The notes beneath the pieces were generated by a model, which saw nothing but the letters and a program-made list of their open reading frames with translations, ran no database searches and had not been told where the DNA came from. This document shows positions 8,210-15,552 of a DNA stretch of 64,000 nt, piece by piece. The DNA comes from CAIJXJ01 sp964445115 (lineage in GTDB: Bacteria; Pseudomonadota; Gammaproteobacteria; Burkholderiales; Methylophilaceae), in assembly GCA_964445115.1 (NCBI GenBank), contig CAYUJU010000001.1, positions 1 to 64,000 on the forward strand. Reading direction: 5' to 3'. The translations under genes and the position numbers were made by a program. The stretch's first letter is position 1; each line of letters begins with the position of its first letter.

Positions 8210-10597
8210 TTAGATAGTACCCTGACCGAGCCTGATCAGTGTCGGGACGTCCAGAATCAGGGCAACGGTGCCGTCGCCCATGATGGTCGCGCCGGAAACG
8301 CCGACCACCTTGCGGAAGTTGGTTTCCAGACTCTTGATGACCACTTGCTGCTGCCCGACCAGCGCATCGACGAATAGGGCGGCCTTTTTGTCTTCGGCTT
8401 CGATCAGCACCAGCACGCCCTGGCTGGGATCGGTGATGTTGGTCGGCATGTTGAACAGCTTGTGCAACGCGATGATGGGCAGATACTCGCCTCGCACGCG
8501 CACCATATGGCCTTGCCCGGTCACGGTCTTGAGATCTTCCGGCTGGGGCTGCAGCGTTTCGACGATGAGGTTGAGCGGAATCACGTACAGGCTGCCGCCC
8601 AGCGAGACGGACATGCCGTCCAGAATCGCCAGCGTCAGCGGCAGGCGAATCGTCATGGTCGTGCCTACGCCGGGCGCGGAGCCGATCTGGATCACGCCGC
8701 CCATCTCGGTGATGTTGCGTTTGACCACATCCATCCCGACGCCGCGGCCGGAGACATCTGTGACCACATCTGCGGTCGAGAACCCCGGCTCGAAAATCAG
8801 CATCCATACGTCGTTGTCAGGCATGGATTCGGAAGCCTGCAGCCCGCGTTCCATGGCCTTGGACAGGATTTTTTCGCGATTCAGGCCGCCTCCGTCATCG
8901 GACACTTCGATCACGACGGCGCCGCCCTGATTGGAGGCGGAGAGCGTGATCGTGCCCTTGGCGGGTTTGCCGGCAGCAATGCGTTTCTCGGGCAATTCGA
9001 TCCCGTGGTCGAGGCTGTTGCGTACCAGATGTGTGAGCGGATCGGCAATTTTCTCGATCAGGCCCTTGTCCAGTTCGGTCGTGTCGCCCACGGTGACCAG
9101 CTCGACCTGCTTGTTCAGTTTGGAGGCCAGATCACGTACCACGCGCGGGAAGCGGCTGAACACGAAGCTGACCGGCATCATGCGGATCGACATCACCGAT
9201 TCCTGCAAGTCGCGGGTGTTGCGCTCCAGTTGCGCGAGGCCATTGTGCAGGCGTTCGTACAGGATGGGATCGACACTCGAGGCCGTCTGGGCCAGCATCG
9301 CCTGGGTGATCACCAGTTCGCCAACCAGGTTGATCAATTGGTCGACACGTTCCACCCCGACGCGAATCGAGGTTTCGCCTGTTGCGGCGCTGGCAGCCGA
9401 CTTGTCCTTGGCGCGGGTTTCGGTCGGCTTCGCTGGCGCTACGACAGGTGCGGGCTTGGCGGTCGGGGCAGGGGGCGTCGGCAGTGGCGCGAAGAAGCCG
9501 TAGCCTTCGCTATCCAGTTCCTGCACTGCGGCCGGTTGAGCGACCTCCGGCAGCACCTCGGTGAAAAAGCCGTAGCCTTCGCCATCTGCCGATGCCGCTG
9601 TCGGGGCGGGGTCTGTGAAGAAACCGTAACCCTCATCGGTCGGTGCCGCCGCAGGCAATGGCTCAAAGAAGCCAAACCCCTCATCGTCGGTGGCGGCCGG
9701 TTGCGCCGTTTCAGGCAGCGGCTCGAAAAAGCCAAACCCTTCATCCTGACCTGCATCGGGCGTATCGCTTAACGCCTTGTCTTGGGCGCTGACCGTGATC
9801 GTGACATCTTCCGGCTCGGCAATGAACGCGAAAATATCCTGAATCGCCTCCATCGGCTGCGTCGTGGTCAATTGATAGTGCCATTCCGGCTTGGAATTCT
9901 TGGCCTTGGACTTTTTGGGTTTCTTGTCTTTCTTGCTCTTTTTGGAGTCGTCTTGCGGCGTCGCGGGGGCGGTCAACTTGACCAGTTCCCCCGCATGGGC
10001 GAGTTCATCTTCCACTTCCGCCATGCCGGTGGGGCGTTTGAGAAAGCTCTTGCCGGGCCGGAACAGGATGTCGAAGGTCTGGGTGTCTTGTGCCGGCAGA
10101 GCCTCCTGGGCCACGGTGGAGGCTGGTGCAGCGAATACCGGCACCTCTTCCATCTCCGGTGTGGCAGGGGGCTCGGCGGATGGGGGCTCTTCGCTGCCGG
10201 CCGCCGGCTGGTCCTGCGTGAGGGCGCGTAACTTGCTGCAAATGGCTTCCGCCGCCTGCGGCTCGGCATCGGTGCCGTTTATATGGCAGGCCAGTTGTTC
10301 CTTGAGTACGTCCGCCGCTTCGAGAAACGCATCGATCATTTCGGTGCGCGGTGCCATTTCGCCTTTGCGCAGGCGATCCAGCAGGTTCTCGAGGACATGC
10401 GTGACTTCGGTCATGTCCGTGAAGCCGAACGTGCCGCTACCACCCTTGATGGAGTGGGCAGCACGGAAAATGGCGTTCATCTCCTCGATATCGGGAGAGT
10501 CGACGTCCATTTCCAGCAACAGCCTTTCCATCTCCGCCAGATGTTCGGCGCTCTCCTCGAAGAACACCTGATAGAACTGGCTCATGTCGATGCTCAT
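8210..10597 (-). CDS. cheA: CheA chemotaxis histidine kinase with aromatic linker repeats
   Basis: Kinase of the chemosensory array that phosphorylates CheY and CheB. In the 795-residue protein: HPt domain with phospho-His H48 (FRAAHSIKGG); a P2-like segment (about 174-212, FDILFRPGKSF) split from a second part (about 236-270) by a Lys-rich stretch; a low-complexity linker with five EG(F/Y)GFF motifs at 286, 306, 322, 340 and 364; dimerisation domain from about 410; ATPase domain with HLVRNSLDHG, VSDDGGGLN and VSGRGVGMDVV; and a C-terminal CheW-like P5. It is longer than E. coli CheA (654) because of the linker. It lies between cheY (37 bp) and cheW (21 bp). Confidence 0.97.
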   Translation of the reverse strand: MSIDMSQFYQVFFEESAEHLAEMERLLLEMDVDSPDIEEMNAIFRAAHSIKGGSGTFGFTDMTEVTHVLENLLDRLRKGEMAPRTEMIDAFLEAADVLKEQLACHINGTDAEPQAAEAICSKLRALTQDQPAAGSEEPPSAEPPATPEMEEVPVFAAPASTVAQEALPAQDTQTFDILFRPGKSFLKRPTGMAEVEDELAHAGELVKLTAPATPQDDSKKSKKDKKPKKSKAKNSKPEWHYQLTTTQPMEAIQDIFAFIAEPEDVTITVSAQDKALSDTPDAGQDEGFGFFEPLPETAQPAATDDEGFGFFEPLPAAAPTDEGYGFFTDPAPTAASADGEGYGFFTEVLPEVAQPAAVQELDSEGYGFFAPLPTPPAPTAKPAPVVAPAKPTETRAKDKSAASAATGETSIRVGVERVDQLINLVGELVITQAMLAQTASSVDPILYERLHNGLAQLERNTRDLQESVMSIRMMPVSFVFSRFPRVVRDLASKLNKQVELVTVGDTTELDKGLIEKIADPLTHLVRNSLDHGIELPEKRIAAGKPAKGTITLSASNQGGAVVIEVSDDGGGLNREKILSKAMERGLQASESMPDNDVWMLIFEPGFSTADVVTDVSGRGVGMDVVKRNITEMGGVIQIGSAPGVGTTMTIRLPLTLAILDGMSVSLGGSLYVIPLNLIVETLQPQPEDLKTVTGQGHMVRVRGEYLPIIALHKLFNMPTNITDPSQGVLVLIEAEDKKAALFVDALVGQQQVVIKSLETNFRKVVGVSGATIMGDGTVALILDVPTLIRLGQGTI

Positions 10598-10634
10598 CGT
10601 TCCCCTCCGTTAAGCGACCAGAGCATGAGCGAAT

Positions 10635-11000
10635 TTAGCCGATGACTTTCTTGACGACTTCGAGCAGTTTGGCCGGATCGAACGGCTTGACCAGCCAGCC
10701 GGTAGCGCCCGCGGCGCGGCCGGCCGTTTTCATGGCATCGCCGGATTCGGTCGTCAGCATCAGGATCGGCACAGTCTTGTACTGGGGAAGGTTGCGCAGA
10801 TTTTTGATCAGTGTCAGGCCGTCCATGCGCGGCATGTTCTGGTCGGTGAAGATCAGGTCGAAGGATCGGCCTCTCGCCTTGTCGAGGCCGTCCTGACCAT
10901 CAACTGCCTCTACAACGTCGTAGCCGGCGCTTTTGAGGGTGAACGACACCATCTGTCGGATTGATGGGGAATCATCAACCGTCAGGATTGTTTTTGCCAT
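10635..11000 (-). CDS. cheY: CheY response regulator
   Basis: A single receiver domain of 121 residues, the output regulator of the array. It has the acidic pair in TVDDSPS, the phospho-Asp in FTDQNMPRMDG, the Thr of MLTTES and the Lys of LVKPFDP. No output domain is attached, as in motor-binding CheY. It is 73 bp downstream of the short MCP gene and 37 bp upstream of cheA. Confidence 0.96.
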   Translation of the reverse strand: MAKTILTVDDSPSIRQMVSFTLKSAGYDVVEAVDGQDGLDKARGRSFDLIFTDQNMPRMDGLTLIKNLRNLPQYKTVPILMLTTESGDAMKTAGRAAGATGWLVKPFDPAKLLEVVKKVIG

Positions 11001-11073
11001 GGTTCAGGTCTCCTTCTTTCTTTGTTTTTTTGTTCGCCATCTGTAGAAGTGGCGTTATGTGCGAATAAAACCG

Positions 11074-12303
11074 TTAAAACAGCTCAATGTCGCCAGCATC
11101 CACGTTCACCTGCTTGACCGGATTGTGTCTGGATTTCTCGATCAGTTCTCTCATCTCTCCGATGGAACTGCGCAGGCGCCCCAACCGGTCGGTGTCATGC
11201 TGATGCTGCAATTCGATGTTGGCGAGACCATCCAGGATCGACACGATGATACCCATCCGGGTCGTGGCGTGCCCGACCAGTTGCGTGGCGAGATCCTGGA
11301 ACTGGAGCGTGGTGATGGCAGTGTGGACATCGTGCTCCACTTCGATTGTCGTTTGCTCAAGCTCTACCGTCACCCCCTGGGTGACACGGTCCAGTTCGTG
11401 GATGTAGGTGATCATGCCCTCGACGTTCTGCTTGGACTGCAAGGCGAAGTTCATGTCCTTGGAGGACATGTTCTTGATCACGCTTTCAGCGGTGTTGACC
11501 GAGTGGTTGACGTCATCCATGTGTCGGCGAATTTCGGTGCTGAACTCGGCGGAGCGTAAGGAAAGCTTGCGGACCTCGTCGGCTACCACGGCAAATCCAC
11601 GTCCGGCTTCCCCTGCACGGGCAGCTTCGATGGCGGCGTTGAGGGCGAGCAGATTGGTCTGGCTGGCGATGCCCTCGACCTCTGTCAGGATATGGTTGAT
11701 GCTCTTGATCTGAGCGCTGATCTCATCCATCTTGGCGACCAGCTCCATGCCGGATTTGCTGGCATCAATGGTGTTGTCCACGAACATGCCCAGCGTGCTG
11801 GAAGTGTCCGCCAGGAATTTGGACAGCGTGATCTTCTCGGAAGCGGCTGCGCCGGTGTCGTCGTCAGCGTTTTCGGAGGGGTTGTCATTCTTCGTATCCG
11901 CCAGTTTGAGGACCAGACTCTGCTGCTTGCGTGATGTCGACTCGAGGCCGGTGAAACTGTTGATCAATTTCTGGATGGCGTCGTCCAGCAGGTCGCGCAA
12001 CTGCTGCAGCTCTGTCTGGGTGTTGTTCACCTGTGAGCTGAATTCCTCGTGCAGGATGTTCAGCAGGCTGTCAAAGCCTTCGGCCAGGGACGAGATATCC
12101 TCGTCCAGCGACTTGGGTATGAGCGTCTTGGCTGTGGTGCCGTTGCCTGCGCGGGCCAGCAGGATCAGCCAGCCGATATTGCACACCAGCAGCGCGACCC
12201 ACTGCAGGGAATTGAGCGAGGTGCCGGGGGCGGCAAGCATCAACAGCGCGGCAAATAATGCCACCGCGATCATCAGGCCGAACAGGATTGGTTTTTTTGT
12301 CAT
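11074..12303 (-). CDS. Short membrane MCP with CheZ-like phosphatase motif
   Basis: A 409-residue MCP-type protein. Two membrane segments (about 7-25 and 34-51) with almost no periplasmic loop are followed by a cytoplasmic coiled coil and the MCP signalling hairpin (QTNLLALNAAIEAARAGEAG, about 215-234). There is no ligand domain. In the descending helix, residues 333-341 read LQFQDLATQ; D337 and Q341 have the same spacing as Asp143/Gln147 of E. coli CheZ (FQDLTGQ). The protein ends GDIELF, as does CheD except for one extra Thr. It lies between the STAS gene and cheY. No cheZ, cheC or cheX is in the cluster, so a receptor-borne CheY phosphatase is a reasonable inference, not a proven function. 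Confidence 0.88.
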   Translation of the reverse strand: MTKKPILFGLMIAVALFAALLMLAAPGTSLNSLQWVALLVCNIGWLILLARAGNGTTAKTLIPKSLDEDISSLAEGFDSLLNILHEEFSSQVNNTQTELQQLRDLLDDAIQKLINSFTGLESTSRKQQSLVLKLADTKNDNPSENADDDTGAAASEKITLSKFLADTSSTLGMFVDNTIDASKSGMELVAKMDEISAQIKSINHILTEVEGIASQTNLLALNAAIEAARAGEAGRGFAVVADEVRKLSLRSAEFSTEIRRHMDDVNHSVNTAESVIKNMSSKDMNFALQSKQNVEGMITYIHELDRVTQGVTVELEQTTIEVEHDVHTAITTLQFQDLATQLVGHATTRMGIIVSILDGLANIELQHQHDTDRLGRLRSSIGEMRELIEKSRHNPVKQVNVDAGDIELF

Positions 12304-12327
12304 TTGTTCGGAGGGTCCTGGCCGGGA

Positions 12328-12636
12328 TCAGGAAATGGAAAACAGTTTGTTGAAATTGGCGATTTCGAGAATCTGCCTGACGGTCCCTGAGGTGTTTGAG
12401 ACCAGCAGTTTGACGTTCTTGGCCGTGGCCCGATCCTTCAGCAGCAGCAGCAGCATGCCCAATGCCGAGCTGTCCAGATAATCCACCCCTCCCATGTCGA
12501 CTTCCAGCGACTGAATGCCGGGTTTTCCCAGCAGTGTCTCATATCCCTCCCGGAACTCGCGATGCGTATTGAAATCGAACCGGCCGGCGAGGGACAGTAC
12601 TGCTTTTCCATCTGATATCCGCTGGGTAACTTGCAT
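12328..12636 (-). CDS. STAS-domain protein (anti-sigma-antagonist type)
   Basis: A 102-residue single STAS domain. The conserved phosphorylatable Ser is in YLDSSALGMLLLLLKD, within the usual D-S-S/T-A-L-G motif. The family works in partner-switching with anti-sigma kinases, but such genes are not visible here. It is the first gene of the chemosensory operon. The start at 12636 is chosen because AAGGGA lies 6 nt upstream and the product then begins MQVTQRISDGKAVL like STAS domains; a longer reading frame would begin at 12708. Confidence 0.85.
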   Translation of the reverse strand: MQVTQRISDGKAVLSLAGRFDFNTHREFREGYETLLGKPGIQSLEVDMGGVDYLDSSALGMLLLLLKDRATAKNVKLLVSNTSGTVRQILEIANFNKLFSIS

Positions 12637-12666
12637 CTGGATTCCCTTGCTTATTTTTAACTGCAG

Positions 12667-12693
12667 AATATGTGCAGCAGGAAAAAAACTCAA
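12667..12693 (-). promoter_or_regulatory. Possible promoter of the chemosensory operon
   Basis: On the minus strand, TTGAGT (12693-12688) is followed after 15 bp by CATATT (12672-12667), about 30 bp before the STAS start codon. The spacing is short and the match is weak. No FliA-type (TAAA-N15-GCCGATAA) promoter is visible in this interval. Confidence 0.3.
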
Positions 12694-12713
12694 GCACCCA
12701 TCAGTCACAAATT

Positions 12714-12758
12714 ACGCTGGCAGCGGCGTGCCCAATCAGAGGGGGCGGCTGCCAGCGT
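12714..12758 (-). terminator. Hairpin between fabI and the chemosensory operon
   Basis: An 11-bp perfect inverted repeat (ACGCTGGCAGC at 12714-12724, GCTGCCAGCGT at 12748-12758) lies downstream of fabI. On the minus strand it is followed only by AATTTGT, a poor T-tract, so it could be a weak terminator or a regulatory hairpin in the space before the chemosensory promoter. Confidence 0.4.
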
Positions 12759-12824
12759 GAGGGGATGTATTGGGCGCAACATTCTAGATCAAGTGATCGT
12801 TTTGACCTTGGCTGCGGAGGGGGC

Positions 12825-13619
12825 TCAGACCATGGATTCGATGGAGCCGGCCGCGGTGATGTTCATGCCGCCATCCACGTAGGTGATTTCCCCCGTAACG
12901 CCACTGGCCAGGTCGCTGCACAGGAAAGCCGAGACGTTGCCGACTTCTTCGATGGTGACGTTGCGGCGCAGCGGGGCGTTACGCTCGTTGAAGTCCATCA
13001 TCTTGTCGAAACCGGAGATGCCGGAAGCCGCCAGCGTCTTGATCGGGCCGGCGGACACGGCGTTGACGCGAATGCCCTTGGTCCCCAGGCTTTGTGCCAT
13101 GTAGCGCACGTTGGCTTCGAGGCTGGCCTTGGCGACGCCCATGACGTTGTAGTTGGGCATGGTGCGTTCTGCACCGAGGTAGCTGATGGTCAACAGCGAG
13201 GCGTTACGGCCCTGCATCATGGGCAGGCCGGCCTTGGCCATCGCGGCGAAGCTGTAGGAACTGATGTCATGGGCGATGCGGAAATTCTCGCGGGTGACGC
13301 TGTCCAGATAGTCGCCTGCCAGCGCTTCGCGTGGGGCGAAGGCGATGGAGTGCACCAGAACGTCAAGGCCATCCCATTGTTTGCCCAGTGCGGCGAACAT
13401 GTTGTTGATGTCGTCATCCGAGGCGACATCGCACTGCAGGACAATATTGGAACCGAATTCTGCCGCCAGTTTTTCGACGCGATCCTTCAGCTTTTCGGTC
13501 TGGTAGGTGAAGGCCAGTTCGGCGCCTTCACGCTTCATGGCTTCGGCGATGCCGTAGGCGATGGAACGATTGCTGAGGAGGCCGGTGATCAGGGCGCGTT
13601 TGCCGGTGAGAAATCCCAT
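12825..13619 (-). CDS. fabI: FabI enoyl-[acyl-carrier-protein] reductase (NADH)
   Basis: Catalyses the last reductive step of each round of fatty acid elongation. The 264-residue short-chain dehydrogenase-like protein starts MGFLTGKRALITG, has the FabI-type cofactor site (GLLSNRSIAYGIA) and the catalytic Tyr-x6-Lys (YNVMGVAK). It ends with the usual DGGMNITA segment. The ATG at 13619 is preferred to an earlier in-frame start because FabI proteins begin with this sequence. It lies 92 bp after the peptide permease gene on the same strand and may be read through from it. Confidence 0.97.
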   Translation of the reverse strand: MGFLTGKRALITGLLSNRSIAYGIAEAMKREGAELAFTYQTEKLKDRVEKLAAEFGSNIVLQCDVASDDDINNMFAALGKQWDGLDVLVHSIAFAPREALAGDYLDSVTRENFRIAHDISSYSFAAMAKAGLPMMQGRNASLLTISYLGAERTMPNYNVMGVAKASLEANVRYMAQSLGTKGIRVNAVSAGPIKTLAASGISGFDKMMDFNERNAPLRRNVTIEEVGNVSAFLCSDLASGVTGEITYVDGGMNITAAGSIESMV

Positions 13620-13711
13620 GGTTAACCTTTCAAGACAGACTGAAATATAAGAATGCGGGCAGGCAGGGTGCATTGACCGCGGCGCGATCGTCCGACGGAT
13701 ATGCGCCCTGA

Positions 13712-14536
13712 CTAGCGTTTATTGTTCGTTCTCGGGTCCAGCGCGTCGCGCAGACCTTCTCCAAGAAGATTATACCCCAGCACCGTGAGCAGAATAGCCA
13801 GTCCTGGGAAGGCGGAGAGCCACCAGGCGAACTGGATGTATTCTTTGCCATCGGTGAGGATGTTGCCCCAGGAGGCTTGCGGCGGTTGCACGCCCAGGCC
13901 GAGGAAGCTCAGACCCGATTCGACCAGCACGGCGCTGGCGATGCCGAGCACGGAGCTGACGATGATGGGCGTGAGGCTGTTGGGCAGCAGGTGACGGAAG
14001 ATCAGCCGTCCGTCCCGTGCGCCCAGCGTTTGCGCGGCCAGCACGTATTCGCGTTCACGCAGGCTCAGGAACTCGGCGCGTACCAGGCGCGTGACGCCCA
14101 TCCACGAAGTCAGGCCGATCACGATCATGATGTTCCAGATCGACGGGGTCAGGAAGGCGATCACCGCGAGGATCAGAAAGAAAGTCGGGATGGAGAGCAT
14201 GACATCAACCAGGCGCATGATGACGATGTCGACCACGCCGCGGTAATAGCCGGCGACAGCGCCCAGAATGACGCCGATGACGGTAGCGATGCCGACGGCG
14301 ACGAAACCGACCAACAGGGAAATGCGTGCGCCGAACAGCATGCGCGAGAACACGTCGCGCCCCAGCCCATCCGTGCCCATCCAGTGATCAGCCGATGGCG
14401 GTAACAGGATCGCCTTGACGTCAATGGCATCGGGGTCATACGGAGCAATCCAGGGGGCCAGCATGGCCAGCACCAGGATACTGGCGATGACCACGAATCC
14501 CCATCGCGCCAGCGGATTGGCGAAGATGCTTTTCAT
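13712..14536 (-). CDS. Peptide ABC transporter permease, DppC/OppC/YejE type
   Basis: Inner-membrane permease of 274 residues. It has the OppC-type N-terminus with one membrane helix followed by WIAPYDPDAID and MGTDGLGRDVFSRMLFGARIS, and the cytoplasmic EAA loop (AQTLGARDGRLIFRHLLPN) that contacts the ATPase. The start overlaps the stop of the partner permease by 4 bp, so the two are probably translationally coupled. No ATPase gene is in this operon; the ATP-binding subunits must be encoded elsewhere or be shared. Confidence 0.93.
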   Translation of the reverse strand: MKSIFANPLARWGFVVIASILVLAMLAPWIAPYDPDAIDVKAILLPPSADHWMGTDGLGRDVFSRMLFGARISLLVGFVAVGIATVIGVILGAVAGYYRGVVDIVIMRLVDVMLSIPTFFLILAVIAFLTPSIWNIMIVIGLTSWMGVTRLVRAEFLSLREREYVLAAQTLGARDGRLIFRHLLPNSLTPIIVSSVLGIASAVLVESGLSFLGLGVQPPQASWGNILTDGKEYIQFAWWLSAFPGLAILLTVLGYNLLGEGLRDALDPRTNNKR

Positions 14537-15552
14537 CGGACCACTCCCCGGCGGACGCGTGGATCCGCCCAGGCGTAGGCGAGGTCGGCGAGCAGGTTGC
14601 CGATCAGCGTGAGTGCGGCACCGATGGTCAGGATGCCCATGATGACGGGGAAGTCGCGCATCAGAACGGCGTCATAAAACAGTTTGCCCATGCCGGGGAT
14701 GGCGAACAGTGATTCGGCAATGACGGAGCCGCCGATCAATCCCGGGATGGAGAGACCGAGCAGCGTAATCAGCGGCAGCAGGGCGTTGCGCAACGCATGG
14801 CGATAAACCACGGTGTTTTCGGCCAGCCCCTTGGCGCGCGCGGTGGTGATGTAATCCTGATGCAGGACGTCCAGCATGCCGTTGCGCACGAACAACGAAA
14901 TGCCGGCCAGGCCGCCCAACGCGGAAATAAAGACCGGAATCGCCAGGTGACGGGCGACATCCCACCATTGCGCATACCAGGGCAGATGTTCGTAGCCCAG
15001 GCTGTGCAGGCCGGAAATCGGCAGCCAGCCATGCACCACACCCAGCCAGTACATCATCAGCAGTGCCAGCCAGAAGCCGGGGATGGCGAAGCCGACGAAT
15101 ACAAAGATGGTAATCACGCGGTCAGGCAACCGGTTCTGGGTGACGGCCGAAATCACACCCAGCGGCAGTGCCACTGCCATGATCAGGACCAGTCCCAGAA
15201 TGTTGATCAGCAAGGTGATCGGCAGGGCCTCCTGGATCAGGCCTTTGGTCACGTTGCCTTCGGCATCGGTTTTTTGCCAGAACACCGGGCGTTGATGCCC
15301 TGCAAACGACTCGCCGAAGTCCAGGGTTGCCATACGTTTGAGCCACAATCCGTATTGCACCATCAAGGGTTCGTCGAGGTGATACAGCTCGCGTAACTTT
15401 TGGCGCGACTCTTCGCTGGCCTTGGGGTTAAATCCGGCCTCCGTGGTGGTGATGTCGCCCGGTGCGAGATGCATGATCAGGAAGGAAATCAGGCTGATGC
15501 CTACCAGCAGCGGCACCATCCAGAACAGGCGTTTGGCAAGATAGCGCATCAT
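14533..15552 (-). CDS. Peptide ABC transporter permease, DppB/OppB/YejB type
   Basis: A 339-residue inner-membrane permease with the OppB-type N-terminus (MMRYLAKRLFWMVPLLVGIS, then HLAPGD), about six membrane segments and an EAA loop (TTARAKGLAENTVVYRHALRN). A hydrophilic periplasmic stretch after the first helix contains GESFAGHQRPVFW, which resembles the YejB branch more than DppB. It overlaps the substrate-binding protein gene by 4 bp and the next permease gene by 4 bp. Confidence 0.93.
   Translation of the reverse strand: MMRYLAKRLFWMVPLLVGISLISFLIMHLAPGDITTTEAGFNPKASEESRQKLRELYHLDEPLMVQYGLWLKRMATLDFGESFAGHQRPVFWQKTDAEGNVTKGLIQEALPITLLINILGLVLIMAVALPLGVISAVTQNRLPDRVITIFVFVGFAIPGFWLALLMMYWLGVVHGWLPISGLHSLGYEHLPWYAQWWDVARHLAIPVFISALGGLAGISLFVRNGMLDVLHQDYITTARAKGLAENTVVYRHALRNALLPLITLLGLSIPGLIGGSVIAESLFAIPGMGKLFYDAVLMRDFPVIMGILTIGAALTLIGNLLADLAYAWADPRVRRGVVR

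Noticed and set aside
12637..12760. FliA (sigma-28) promoter for the chemosensory operon
   Set aside because: No TAAA / GCCGATAA pair at the proper spacing in this interval.
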